The notes beneath the pieces were generated by a model. That model had not been told where the DNA came from, made no database searches, and saw nothing but the letters and a program-made list of their open reading frames with translations. Shown here piece after piece: positions 1-14,100 of a stretch of DNA of 64,000 nucleotides (positions within the stretch are counted from its first letter, which is position 1; each line of letters opens with the position of its first letter). Source of the DNA: Paraspadella gotoi (taxonomy: Eukaryota > Chaetognatha); assembly GCA_051294375.1 (NCBI GenBank), contig CM119267.1:11543553-11607552 (forward strand). Reading direction: 5' to 3'. The translations under genes were made by a program, and so were the position numbers.

Positions 1-879
1 CCACCCTCCCGAACTCCTCCCCTTCCCTCCCTTCATAAATCTGGCAAATCGAGGGAGTGTCAGCCAAAGCTTAAAGGCCACCATTGAATTTCTCTCCCCC
101 TAATGCTTCTTATTTATTTCATTCGATTAAGGATCGAGTCGAGATTTCTCTTTCTTTGTCAACGAAAATTATGCCCCTTTTTTTTCTTTACCCATTTCAA
201 CATTCGATCATTTTGGAGAGTGCAAAGCTTGTGATGGAAGCTTGGGTGAACAAGACACTGGTCTCTAAGCTCAAAATAGGGCAGAATGAAGATCTTAATG
301 AATATAATTACTTACAGAGCTTGAAAAGTTGAACACAAAATATAATGTAATACAATGTAGAATATTTTATGTCTTAACTCGCAAAAACTAAAATTTTAAT
401 TTTTTTTCAAATTATGAGACACATTGAAAAATTAATTTTACTTGGAGGGCCTTTTAAATTTGTTTTATTTTTTTTTTTCAAAAGTTGATTTTATGCCTGG
501 TTATTTTGCCTGATATACTTTAAGTACGAATCGACTCATATATGTATATAAATTATATAATGTATGAATAAACGTATATAAATAATAAAAACGAAAGAAC
601 TTTATCTCACAAAACTCCTAGTGATTAATTCCGAGCCGGGTTAAATTTATTTATTAAAAATCTCTTCCCTTAAGGAAATCCAAGCTTCGACGCCAGACGC
701 GCCCTCTGCGCAAACATTGTCTTCAATTCCATCGTTTCATGATGTCGAGAGGCTTGTTTGCGATTTTCATTAGATAAAAAAATGGGGGGGCGACCTGGAA
801 ACCATGGAAACGCCTGCAAACGCGTCTCGGATTTCTCTTCCGGTTTTAGAAGATGAAGATTGGAACCGCAGAGAGAGGG
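1..879. repeat. Duplicated block D1, copy 1 (non-coding)
   Basis: Nearly the same sequence as 2981-3847, differing mainly by single-base insertions and deletions. It ends at a 25-N gap (880-904). It is AT-rich in the middle with a short GC-rich end, and no convincing exon was seen. Confidence 0.9.
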
Positions 880-904
880 NNNNNNNNNNNNNNNNNNNNN
901 NNNN
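880..904. other. 25-N gap at the end of D1 copy 1
   Basis: Exactly 25 N, placed where the first copy of block D1 stops. Confidence 1.
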
Positions 905-2980
905 TCGTCATCGACGTCGTCGGCTTTAAGTCGTAATCGATTCGTAGCGAAATTCCATCGAAGCGAAACGAAATCAGCGAAGTGGAATGCGAAGGGAAAA
1001 AAAAACGGGCGCCGGCGATGGGAGCGGCACGAACGGCTCCGGCCCGTTCGCACCGGCGTCGTTTTTAGAGCGGCGCTGTGAGTCTTGGGTCGGGTTCGGA
1101 CTGAGCCACGAAAAAAAGCATCTTTGACGGACAACTAAAATTTAATAGATACTTCTCAATTACACGGATTTAAATCGATGAAATGAAAAGATTGGTGATT
1201 ACTCTTTAACTGAACTCAATATTATTGATATTTGATCATTTCATTAGTTTATGTTCTTATATAATAAATTGAGATAATTTTACATCAGAACAAATGGTGC
1301 TCTTGCCTTCCAGCAGAATTTTTGCAGCATTTTTTTCCCCTCTTATTTGATAATTATATTTCAAACTTATTGTGAAAAAAATTTAGACAAATATTATAAT
1401 TTCTTTTACATTCATTATTTAGTATGTGTTGGGAGCATGAAAAAAAAGTTATCATTAATTTAATTAGGATTTAGTGTATTTGATCTTTTCATTTCATCTC
1501 ACATTTGAAATCCGTGGTATTTTCGCAATTTAAATTTTGAGATAGAGAATCCAAGTCAATCGCTTTTTTTTCTTAGCCTATAAGTAATTTAATTTAAACA
1601 GTTCTTCCTTTGTTATATATATAACGATTAAATATCTATTATCTAGCTCTCCGGCGTTTCCCCGCTCAAGAACCCGGGACTTGGTTTACCGATTATATGC
1701 TGAATAATCTTTACAATAACCGATTTTTTTTCAATAAACTCCGTGGATTGTCTCGACGCAATATCAATGTTTGTTTTTTTCATGCTCCAGGAAATTGGTG
1801 TCTGGCAAGGCTCAGTTTCATCAAGCAATGCAGTTTTGTTAATGGAAATATACTTCTCTCTCGCTTTTCTATCTGTCTTGTCTGTTTCCCCCCTATCACT
1901 CTCTCGGTTTCTCTCTCTCTCTTTCTTTTCTCTCTCTTTATCTTCTTTCTTTTTTCTAACACTTTCACTCCATTTCTCCTGCTATTCTCCCACTCTCTTC
2001 TCTATCTTCTCCACTCCCTCCTCATTCTCTCACACATCCACACTCTCTCCATCCCCTTTCTCCACCGCTTTCTTGTATTTTTTTCCGCTGGGTTCTCTCG
2101 CACAACTCCAAAGCATCTTTATTCATGGAAAACCAGAGTGGAAAGACTATAGATTTCACGCTCGGTGACGGTTGACGAAAGCCGGCCTCGGCGGCGACGT
2201 CACGGGCGCCGTCTCCGACCACGTTACGGGATTCGTCACGCTGTCTGGACGATATGCCGCGTTGACGGGGGAGAGAGTACGGCCGTCGTGTCGTATCTCA
2301 TCGAGTATCGCGCGCTTGGCGCGAAACGACTCTTGATCGACGAAAGTGATGAAGGGGATTTGGTTCCGCTTTCGACGGAATTCTTATTAAAATTTTCTTT
2401 TATATAAATTTGATTCCGTCTTGTATATTTGAAGCGAGTTTTCCCTTTGCCACAGGAAACCCACCGACGCACCTTTCTTTAGATATTTACAATCATACTT
2501 TTGCGTCACTAATTTTTAATTAAATATATTTTCACTTTGAGATTTGACTCGATAAATCCTTTTAATTTGCTTCATCATATCTGCAACATCGTTTCATTTT
2601 TTTTCCTCGATCCGTTTTCGCGACTTTTTTTCTTTATTCTCAGTTACATCCGCTTTTCTCTCGGCGAATATAAGTTACAGATCCGGTTCAGAGTCTCATT
2701 TATGTTTCATCAAAGAAACAGCTCCTCAGGCAAAAAACAGTGACATTGAAGAAAATGAATAAATTAAAGAATCGAAACTAAAGTCTGTTCACGCGGAATA
2801 AAACAAAAGCAGTGAAAAAGAAGGAAAATATCATGGCCGTGACTTAGATGGCGTTAGGAGAAACAGAGTTGGCTGCTATGAACAGTCAGTACAGACGGTG
2901 CATGAGAAATTCCTTCTCTCTCTCCTCTCTCTCTCTCTTCTCTCTCTCTCATCTCTCTCTCCTCTCTCTCTCTTCTCCCC
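905..2980. other. Between D1 copies: no gene supported
   Basis: A CpG-rich segment (905-1130) is followed by AT-rich DNA, a TC-rich stretch (1855-2060), a second CpG-rich segment (2150-2350), then AT-rich DNA. The CpG-rich parts have short open frames on both strands but no splice-supported coding signal. Confidence 0.5.
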
Positions 2981-3847
2981 ACACCCCCCGACTCCTCCCC
3001 TTCTCCCCTTCATAAAATCTGGCAAATAGGGAGTGTCAGCCAAGCTTAAAGGCCACCATTGAATTTCCTCCCTTAATGCTTCTTATTTATTTCATTCGAT
3101 TAAGGATCGAGTCGAGATTTCTCTTTCTTTGTCAACAGAAATTATGCCCCTTTTTTTCTTTACCCATTTCAACATTCGATCATTTTGGAGAGTGCAAAGC
3201 TTGTGATGGAAGCTTGGGGTGAACAAGACACTGGTCCTCTAAGCTCAAAATAGGGCAGAATGAAGATCTTAATGAATAATAATACTTTACAGAGCTTGAA
3301 AGTTGAACACAAATATATGTAATACAATGTAGAATATTTTATGTCTAACTCGCAAAAACTAAAATTTAATTTTTTTTCAAATATGAGTACACATTGAAAA
3401 ATAATTTTACTTGGAGGCCTTTTAAATTTGTTTTTATTTTTTTTTTTCAAAAGTTGATTTTATGCCTGGTTAATTTGCCTGATATACTTTAAATGTACGA
3501 ATCGACCTCATATATGTATATAAATTATATAATGGTATGAATAAACGTATATAAATAATAAAAACGAAAGAACTTTATCTCACAAAACTCCAGTGATTAA
3601 TTTCCGAGCCGGGTTAATTTATTTATTAAAAATTCTTCCCTTAAGGAAATCCAAGCTTCGACGCCAGACGCGCCCTCTGCGCAAACATTGTCTTCAATTC
3701 ATCGTTTCATGATGTCGAGAGGCTTGTTTGCGATTTTCATTAAGATAAAAAAAATGGGGGGCGACCTGGAAACCATGGAAACGCCTGCAAACGGTCTCGG
3801 ATTTCTCTTCCGGTTTTAGAAGATGAAGATTGGAACCGCAGAGAGAG
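2981..3847. repeat. Duplicated block D1, copy 2 (non-coding)
   Basis: Same order and orientation as 1-879. This copy runs on without a gap into a TC-rich tract at 3905-4370, so it shows what should follow copy 1. Confidence 0.9.
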
Positions 3848-5086
3848 GGGCTACGTTGTGGGGGGGAGGGTTTTTTCACGACCCAACCCAGACACAACGA
3901 TCGATCAGTGTTTATATTCTCTCTCTCTCTCTCTCTGTCGTCTATCTCTCTCTCTCTCTCTCTCTCTCGTTATGTTATGGGGCGGGGTACAGAGACTCAA
4001 CGGACGATCAGTTTGTTTATATTCTCTCTCTCTCTCTCCCTCTCTCTCTCTTTTCTCCTCTCTATCTCTCTCTCTCTTTCTCTCTTCTCACTCTCTTTCT
4101 TTTCTTTCTCATTCTCTTTCTGTTCTTTCTCCTTCGTTACATTATGCGGGGTTTGGGAGACGTAAAAATGATCAAGTTTGCTTTATATTCTCTCTCTCTC
4201 TCTCTGCTCTCTTCTCGTCTCTCTCTTCTCTCTCCGTTACGTTATGGGGCGGGGTTGCAGACTCAGACGGACGATCAGCTTTGTTTAATTCTCTCTCTTC
4301 TTCTCTCTCTCTCTCTCGTCTCTCTCTTCTCTCTCTCTCTCTTCTTCTCTCTCTCTTTTTCCCGCGTTATTAACTGGCGCCGATATTGCTATATCTCCCC
4401 TGGCCTGAAGCCGATCCTCCAAAAATAGCGTCGACACAATTTTTTCTTTGAAGGGCCGAAGTATAAAGGAGGGACAGCTGAAGGGGAGGAGAAAGAAAGA
4501 CGGGAAAAAAAGAGAGCGAACAAGGAGTTGTTTTCTCTCTCCTCTCTCTTCTCATCTCTCCTCTCTTCTGAGGCATATGGTTGATTCCCTCTCACTATTC
4601 GACGCTGATTGGTCAGGCGATCAGCGCGACTTTCCCTCGCGGCGGAGAGTCCGCTCCTGATTCGCTCGTCTTCGCGCGAAGGAAAGGATTATATCTTCTC
4701 TCCTGTTTCTCCGCCCTCTTTCGATCCTCATTCGCGGTATAACTTCGATTTGGGAGAATTTATGATTCTCAATGAAATATTTTTTTTCAATGTGCCAATT
4801 TCAAAAAGTATGGGTTAATGTGAATTTTTTCTGGAGATTTAAATAAAAAATTTACTCAAGTTAAGTTACTTTGTGAATGTCTACTATAATTTTTACCAAA
4901 GCAATGACTGAGGAATCAATTGTTATATTTCTATCCTTACTTAAAATATTATCTCTCTATCTTTCTCTCTCTCTCTTCTCTCTTCTCTCTCTCTCTCTCT
5001 TTCTCTTTCTCCTCCGCCATAAAAAATAGACGCGAAGGCCAAAAACGTCAACATTAAAACAACATTAGACTCTCTGGTGGTCACGA

Positions 5087-5163
<77 letters not shown>

Positions 5164-5432
5164 TCTCCTTTGTTGTGTTTCTCCAACGTCCGCCTGTTTT
5201 TTGGGAAGGGCATCCAACATGAATAATGATAAGAAGGCATCGACCTCGGTTGGCCGAAGGATCGCGCTCAGTTATTTTCCAGATGAGGTTGTCAAACTCG
5301 TGAGCCTCGATTTTCCTCTTTCATCCTCTTTTTTTTAGGGAGGGGGAGGTGGGGACCAGGTTGCGTGGGGTATGAATGTTGTTGAAGCAGAATTTCATTA
5401 TATTCTGTCTCTCTCTGGTCTCTCTTCTCTCT

Positions 5433-5477
<45 letters not shown>

Positions 5478-5715
5478 AAAATATAGCCTTGAAAATGATT
5501 AAAATAAGGATATATATAAGGAAAATTCTGAAGTTATGCCATAAATTACCGTATTTATATAACAATTGTAAGGATTTCTAGTTTAACATTTTAATATTTT
5601 TTGGAAGAAAATTTACAGTCATTTATAAGATCTATATTTAAAAATATAATCAGAAGTAAAGTAGTATGAGTTGAACTTATTTTATTCTCTCTCTCTCTTC
5701 TTCTCCTCTCTCTCT

Positions 5716-5773
<58 letters not shown>

Positions 5774-6221
5774 CAAATGCTCGCGCGAAACTTCCGACGG
5801 ACTTGACGCATAAATCTTTCCCAGGGCGGCGTTTGTGCTTCGCCCGCCTTTAGTCGTCTACGCAGTTATGCGCCGAGAGTATCTGGCGGGGGGAAAGAGA
5901 GACTGGTGGGGGTGATGGAGTCGAGTGGGTAGGTGTGGGTGTTGGATATTTTTTTTTATGTCGTGACAAAAACGGGAAAAACCCGAGAGAATTCCTCCGT
6001 ACGTATATATAACGCGATAGGAAATTCCTCCTCAGATTATATCTAAGACTAAGGACTGAGCGAAGAATGAACGATTCACAGGACTTGAACAAATGAGTAT
6101 GAGGTATGAGGTAAATTCTGGGTCACGGGAACGGACGGACGGACGTGACAGGAAATAATACGTTTATTATCAAAACTCTCTTTTTTGGTTTTTTGATTTT
6201 TACGTATGGCGGTGCATTTTA

Positions 6222-6360
6222 AACAGCCTCAAACCACTGCCCGCTCTCGGCTTCGTCTCAACCGTGCGTCCACTGCGTCCCGGGTTCGATCCCCTGGACT
6301 CGGTTCTGGCTAAATTTCACTGGTCCGGTTTAAACATGCCAGTGACTGTAGGCGGTCACT
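6222..6360 (+). mobile_element. tRNA-derived SINE
   Basis: It contains a pol III B box GGGTTCGATCCC and a downstream body with GCCAGTGACTGTAGGCGGTC. The body matches the element at 24815-24985 (GCCAGTGACATGGGGTGGTC). It does not fold as an intact tRNA by eye, so it is a SINE rather than a tRNA gene. Confidence 0.6.
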
Positions 6361-6520
6361 GAGGGTTTGCAGATTTTGTATCGAGGCTTCAACCGCAACG
6401 TATTTGTGGCGCCGCGTCCTCGCGAGAGGGAACAACTCCAACGAGCGACTGCGTAACGCCAACAAGCGACGCCTCTGTGACAATCCCGACGCGTCACGCC
6501 CAAGACGCAAGACGATCGAA

Positions 6521-6530
6521 NNNNNNNNNN
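6521..6530. other. 10-N gap
   Basis: Ten N within CpG-containing DNA. Confidence 1.
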
Positions 6531-7984
6531 GACTTCCGGTTTCGCGTCGATGATCGTGACATTTGGGAGCGAAAACCCGCGACAAGGCGGGAAAAAAGAT
6601 ACTGTGATTCGGAGTCAGTGCCGTATTTAGGAGAAATTGCGGCATTGAGGAGACGTTGCTTCGTCCATGAGAGGATGAGTTGATGCTGACACTGCTCGAA
6701 ATTCTTGATATGTTAGGGCATTCAAGATAAGTCGCTGCATCAATGCAGAAAATAAAAGAAGGGCACCGAAAAAAAATTTGCTGATAAAATTATCCTGAAT
6801 AATTTTCCGTTAAAAATGAATTAATTCATAAATGAACGTTATGCAGCCATGGTCGCTTGACTGCTAAGATTAAATATTCAACAGTTCTTCTGTTAGTCTA
6901 GATTCTATATCAGAGGTGCCACGCTGATTGCGGACTCGCTTTTTGCGGCAATGCCACTAACTCGTAACCGGCGTCGCCCGGCGTCGACGCCGCGTTTTTT
7001 TCGATTCCAGTCGCCGGCGTGACCGCCGCCGGAAGGGCCGCGAGGTTTCGCGACCTCCAATAAAAAATTGGACTGCGGCCCTCGCGAGAATGTTGAGCGA
7101 TATTTCGTGGTAGATGGGTGGGTGGTAGGAAGGTGGGAGGTAGGGGTGGAAAGGTAGTAGGTAGAAAAGAGGATGGAAACAACCCGTAAAAAAAGCCAAG
7201 GCGTGACTGCGAAAAGACTGAACAGAAAAGGGAAGAACGAGTGCAGGGGTTGTCGTTGTTGTTGTTGTTGTTGACGTAGCACGTTTTCGTCAGCGTGTCG
7301 TAAAATCTTCGACTTTTGACGAAAAACGTGTCAAAGTATATTGAGACACGATCGAAGCCTCGTTTCCGTTTCGAAACCTCGTCAACAAAAGAGCAATGGG
7401 AGTGAAAGGTTATACTCCGAAGGCCATTATTTGAGGCGAGTGGATTACGACTCTTTTTCAAACCCACCTTCCCCCCCAATGCTCCCTCTCGAGAGCCCAG
7501 CGGAGCGGTGTGTTTTTTCGGCCGGAGCCATGGGACGATGACGCTCGGCTCGAGGGCTGCGACCTCTTGAGAGAGAAGGTTGTGGAAGTCGATGGGCGTG
7601 TCTGCGGGAGAGAAAGAGACGCCTCCGCTCGGATTTCTTTCTCTTTTGTTTTGTTTCCACTTTCTAAATAAGACTCTATCAAGCATGAGATCTGGGTACA
7701 TTTCTATTTACTCGCCCAAAACTCTATTTTGGCGATTTGTCTTCTTGTTTTGACGTTTGGTGGCTTTTTCTTTCTTTTATTATTCATTAAAGAGGAAGTC
7801 TCTAGTTGTTTTCTTATAACCTGCGGCGTCGGCTGCGGCGTCAGCGAAAGCGGCGTTGTCGACGCTATTCATCTTTCCGTGACGCCGCTTCGGCCTTCGG
7901 AAACGCAGTGTAAGCCTTCCCGTTTATGTATAACCATTATAATGTACTATGTCAACGGGGGGACATGTGTGATGACTGGGGTGT

Positions 7985-8085
7985 GAGGCATGTCTCGACA
8001 GCTGGCGCTCAGTGCTTTCGACCTGCGGTGAACCCGGAACTCACGGTTGGTGAACCGAGCTAACTTGCTGATCCCAAGGTCATAT
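7985..8085 (-). mobile_element. tRNA-derived SINE head, reverse orientation
   Basis: On the minus strand it reads AACCGTGAGTTCCGGGTTCA, matching the head of the SINE at 24815-24985. The tail is replaced by the (TC)n tract that starts near 8095. Confidence 0.5.
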
Positions 8086-8111
8086 GTACCAAATGTCTCT
8101 CTCTCTCTCTC

Positions 8112-8188
<77 letters not shown>

Positions 8189-8328
8189 TTCTGCATCTCC
8201 CTCGCCTTTCTTTCGCCCCATAAATCCTCGGTCTCGTTTTTAACTTTCATTTCGCAACAAAAGAAGAGAAACTGAGTCGTTACTCGTCTCTGTCTCCATC
8301 TTTCATTTGTTTCCAGTTTCCCCTCTCT

Positions 8329-8404
<76 letters not shown>

Positions 8405-8438
8405 CTCTTCTTCTCTCTCTCTCTCTCCTCTCTCCTCT

Positions 8439-8490
<52 letters not shown>

Positions 8491-8817
8491 TCCCATTTCC
8501 CTGTCCTTTCTCTCTGCCGCCATTTAATCGCCAATCAGTATTTCATTTCTCTTTTACTTCATCTCTCGTTATTTCCTTCCTTCCCCCCCCCCCCCCGATC
8601 TTTTTCTTCAATCTTTTCTTTGACATTGACCCCCCAATTCTCTTCCTCCCCTTTTTCTTCCTCCTTTCCTCCATTTTGAAAGAAGAGTCTGACCGAATTG
8701 CTCTCTTCCATTATCTAAGACTTTGGAGTCCCGCAGTTCTTATGGGACTATTAAGTGGCTTGATTAGATGACTTTTGTCGCGTCAGAGTCACGGTCGAAT
8801 ATCCGCCCCTCTCGACG

Positions 8818-9615
<798 letters not shown>

Positions 9616-10643
9616 CTAAGGCGAATAATTTCTCCTCCCGCGATGATTAGCCATGGATTTTCCTTGGCACAATTTCCTGGATTCTTTCTTCCGTCACGGT
9701 CGGGTGGGTTGGCGTAGAGGGAGGGTGGGTTGGCGTGGACGGAGACTGGATTGGCGTGGAGAGTAGGCTGCGTTAGCATGGAGGGAGGGCAGCTTTCAGA
9801 AAGCCGGGCTGGTAGAGGTTGATTCGCAAACAGATTTTCCAAATTTTCCTAATTACTGGATTTTTTACCTAAACATGATGGGATCAAAATTCTTAGATAA
9901 GCTGAAAGTTAGTTAGTTGGTCAAATAGCTCACATCGGTCTAACAAATTATATGTTTGGTACTCTGTAGGTTGACTAAGCTGTGCCAAAGGAACTGAATG
10001 ATTGATTGATTCAGGAAAGAAGATAGAGTTAATAAGAGGTTTGAGAAATTGGATGATTGATGGAGTCAAGGGAAAGAGACGTCGATTAAAGAAATGATGG
10101 AGAGATGGGAGAAAAAATAATAGCGAAAGAAAAACGAGAAAAAAAAACTCGTTTGTTATTTTCGTTTATTAATTTTATTAAGACCCTAAACCATAATTCA
10201 TTGAGCATTTTATTAGATTAGTTATTCATAGTTTATCCATTATAACGAATGCTCCTTTTCTGCTAGCACACCAGCAGGCCTTTTCTGCAACTATATTTAA
10301 CAGAAGATTCTTTCGAACGAGTCTCAAATTATCTAATTCTATTTTAAACCCGACATTAATTCAATGTTGTTTGTTCATTTTGAATGATCTTTCTTTTTCG
10401 TTTCGACTTTATTTCGCGTGCACCGGCCAGTTTTCGTCGAGTCGGATCTAAATGTCAAAACCAATTGAGATTTGAAATTATTCGTGATTTACATATGAAT
10501 TAACGTAGAGCCAACCATTGTTAAACCAAGAGTAAACAACTTACTTTGCTAGAATTCTCCAGATGACGAAGAAGTTTAAAGACGAGAGCTTCGTCCCTCT
10601 CTCCTTTGGAGAATCTCTTCTGGCGAACCCGCTCAAAGTCGAC

Positions 10644-10740
<97 letters not shown>

Positions 10741-11100
10741 CATTTCAATAACTATCTTAATAAATCATAAATTCTCTCTCACCCTCGTGACTCATTTTAT
10801 TTTTGTTTTTGAACCCAATGATGTCATCTTTTGTGTTGTAAACAAAGTGAAAATCTTCTCCGACGGTTTCGGTGCTGGATCGAGACGAGCTCTTCGATTG
10901 AAAAACCGATAAATAAAACAAATATACAAATTATCAATACAATAACAACATTTATAGTATCTTTTATACTTTCGACTTGAAGCTAGTGTTGCTGTCCCTG
11001 CTGTAAAACCCGACGATTCTCCCGTCAGCGCACGTGAGCAACGCCATGTCGTCTTCCGGCGCGTCTTTCCTGCGCGACGTCTCACGGTTAACGATCGTAA
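9616..11100. other. Intergenic, includes a pure (GA)n tract
   Basis: AT-rich DNA with GGGTTGGCGT-type short repeats at 9700-9780 and an uninterrupted (GA)n run at 10649-10738. No gene supported. The unrecognised minus-strand gene ends at 11101. Confidence 0.7.
10649..10738 (+). repeat. Pure (GA)n microsatellite
   Basis: About 90 bp uninterrupted. Confidence 0.98.
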
Positions 11101-14100
11101 CTAATCACGTGACAGCGTCGATCGAAAGAACCTGGACAGACTAAAGTGTCGGATGTTTTGGAGCGAGCCTTCGTCGACGTCGTCCCTACTAAAGCCGATG
11201 GTGCCTTCCTGGAAAGTGTAGATTTTCCACTTCTTCGAGTTGACAAACACTTGACCTGAAGGGGATTTATGTAAGGTTAATTTACCTATTAATAAAAAAC
11301 TGACGAACAACAATGACTTGCGGAGATGTCGGTAAATGGTCTAAATATGACTATCCGCAACTTTTTAACCCCCTCTAGCAGCAATGACAAGGGACCGGGG
11401 GCTTAGAATCAAGGTTTTTCTCGTCGCTACCTTCTTCCCTGTCATGCGGCACGATGCTTTCTTGATAAATCTTCTTGAATCGTTGCGAACTTGTTTTCTC
11501 TTGCAGCGCCTCTTGGAAGTTCACGTGGGCTGAGCGAGGGCGCCATTAAAATTGGGTAAGGCTTAGACCCGATTGAAATGGAGATGAGATAGAGATGACC
11601 GGAATTAGATGAAATGGCAAGAATTGAATAAAAAATAGAGAACCTTTGGAATCCGTTTTGTGAACGGCCATGTTCTCGAAGCTGTCGTCGGCCGGAGCCA
11701 CGGAGAGTCTGTTGAATAGGATATATTAATAATTAATAATTAATTAATTAATTAATTAATAATTAATCTTTAATTTATGTAATCCTTCTATCTTTTGTTG
11801 AATCGTTCATTTTTATAGAGGTCCCAGAAATATCATACATTTATGAAAGTTCCTGATACCTGCAAAGTTTCTTGTGCCAAATTTAGTGGAGAAAACGAAT
11901 ATCACAATAAAAAATTTCTCTGGATGCTCATTATGGATTTTCCACGCCAGTTTTTGCGTCGAACCACTTCCGGTATTGAAAATTCAGGATTTTTAGAAAA
12001 AAATAAGCTGTTATTTAGCCAGCATACTTGAATTAATCAAAATAAAGTTACCAATAACCTTAATATTACATTTTTTGTTTTTGTTTATAAATAATGTAAT
12101 AAAAATATTATTACAAAAGGCTTTAAGTTAAAAATTCATATTTTTTTAAGCCAAATTGGCCCTGACCAAACCACTCCACTAATTTTAATAAACAAATAGA
12201 ACTGTTTAAGGGATTTTAAATCTATAATCTTTAAACAAAGATATTGGAATTTAAAAAGTTTACAGAGTGATGCAAAAAGAAAGTAGCGAATTAGATGGAA
12301 GGCGACTTGGCCTTTGCAGCCAGCAAGCCTCTCACTCAACCCTAACCCTAAACCGGGCCCTAACCAAAACCTTATTCTTAATCAGTTTCCCTCACTTGGG
12401 ATATCTAACCTAACCCTAGCCCTAACCCTAACACCTCTGAGCCTCAACTCTAACCCTAATATCTGTCATGCAAGCCTCTCCCTTACCACTAACCCTCCCG
12501 GCCATCAATAAGGTCAAACTTTAATCCTTAATTTCCTTCCTCAGTACCTTCCCTAACCCTAACCCAAGCTTCCTGTCCTTTTCTGAGCCTGTCCAAATTG
12601 CAAAATCGCAATACTTAACCTTGCCAAATGATAATTTTGCTTTTAGCTATATCTGTGCCATCAAGGTTGAGTACCTTAATGTTAATTTTTAATTTAGGGG
12701 TAGGGCAAGGCTTGCTGACAGACATGAGGCCTGAATAAGGGAAAGGTACTGGCCAGGGATGTTAGGGATTAAGGTTTAGCCTTGGCAATAGCTATGAGGC
12801 TGGGTTAGGATTGAGGTTGAGGGAAAGGGATGGACAGAAATTGGCAAAGGCTGTAAGGTTAGTTTTAATCCTTAATTTCCTTCCCAACTACCTTTCCTAA
12901 CCCTAACCCAAGCTTACTGTCCTTTTCTAAGCCTGTCCAAATTGCAAAATCGCAATACTTAATCAGGCTTGTACCAGGGACATTAAGATTAAGGTTGAGG
13001 CTTGCAAATGAATAAAAGATTTAGGTTGGGGGAGAGGCCCACAGGTAATTCTAAAGTTCAGCTTTTAATTTGGTGTGAAATAAAAGGCCCGTGTTGAGAT
13101 TAAGGTTATCAAAGTAGCTTGCTTTAGAAGTCATGAGCTGAGAAGACTTATTATGACCTGGTTTTAGGCCAAAGCGCCTTCTATCTAATTCGCTACTTTT
13201 TTTTTGGCATCATTTAGCAAACCTTTAAAGGCCAATATCTTGGATGAAGGATTAAATATTTAAAATCCCTTAGAGAGTTCTATTTGTATAACTAAATCTT
13301 ACTTTCTTATAAAATCTTATTAGAATTTGTAGAGTCATTTGGTCAGGGATGATTTGACTTAAAAAAATCTAATAATTTTTAATTTGAAGTCTTTTGTAAT
13401 CATAATTTTTTAACCTTATTTATAAACCACAACAAAAAATTTAGTAATAAGGTTAGTAGTAACTTTATTTTGATTAATTAAAGTATGCTAGCTGAATAAC
13501 AACTAATTTTTTCCAAAAATCATGATTTTTTAAAACCGGAAGTGGTTCGATCCATAAAGAGCATTCAGGGAAATTTTATATTGTGATATTCGTTTTCTCC
13601 ACGAAATTTGGCACAAGAAACTTTGCAGGTATCAGGAACTTTCAAAAATGCATGGTATTTCTGGGAGCTCTATCGTTCATTCATTCAATTATTCATTAAT
13701 TCATAAATTCATAATAAAAATTCGTTGTATATTTAAAAATTTTTAACAAGAACGGTAATTCCAATGTGTCGCGCCGCAGTGACTTTATTCTAGTTTGATG
13801 GGGGCCCAATTCAAATTTTTGACTATACTTATTGAGATAGGCTACCCTTTCAGTATTCATACGTCCCATCGTCACGGTTTCTCTCTCCCATCCCCCTCTC
13901 TCTTTATCTCTTTTTCTTTCCCAAAAACCAACCTGAACATGTAGCCCTCCTGCCTTTCGTCCATTTTGATCTTCAGCTGATACTTCCTCTCGAACCCGCT
14001 AGAGTGATTCTCGTGACGTAGAAGTTGTTCAGAATCCACAGACGAATCTTTCACTTTACGGTTACTTTTGGAGTTTGTTTTTTTTTTTTTTTTTTTTTGG

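Larger units (their letters stand above)
3905..8490. repeat. Cluster of (TC)n tracts with intervening unique DNA
   Basis: TC/CT microsatellites occupy about 3920-4370, 4955-5165, 5405-5480, 5683-5770, 8095-8190 and 8330-8490. Between them lie AT-rich DNA, a SINE at 6222, and CpG-rich stretches at 6900-7100 and 7500-7920. Open frames across the tracts encode only Ser-Leu or Arg-Glu repeats. No gene supported. Confidence 0.8.
11818..13670. mobile_element. Foldback/MITE-like element with about 500-bp inverted arms and TA duplication
   Basis: The ends are inverted repeats: GAGGTCCCAGAAATATCATA at 11818 and, on the other strand from 13670, GAGCTCCCAGAAATACCATG. The arms run to about 12325 and back from about 13165 with many substitutions. 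Both ends abut TA (11816-11817 and 13671-13672), the duplication made by Tc1/mariner-type transposases. No transposase frame is present, so it is non-autonomous. The interior holds degenerate CCCTAA repeats and a duplicated 100-bp segment. It lies in an intron (11709-13932) of the unrecognised minus-strand gene. Confidence 0.75.

Noticed and set aside
6280-6300. tRNA gene
   Set aside because: A B box is present, but no complete cloverleaf could be drawn, and the body is shared with another dispersed copy. SINE is the better call.
6910-7701. 263-residue minus-strand frame
   Set aside because: Longest gap-free frame, but it runs through poly-Asn from a (GTT)n repeat and a proline-rich GGTGGGAGG-type patch. 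Overlapping frames are also open, and no domain or conserved pattern is visible.
8080-8534. Long frames of Arg-Glu or Ser-Leu repeats (also at 4941, 10521, 36135, 37002, 45514, 50651 and elsewhere)
   Set aside because: They are simply (GA)n/(TC)n microsatellites, which have no stop in any frame. No flanking coding signal.
12330-12600. Chromosome end or interstitial telomere fusion
   Set aside because: Hexamers are scattered and degenerate and lie inside a transposon-like foldback element with TA flanks.
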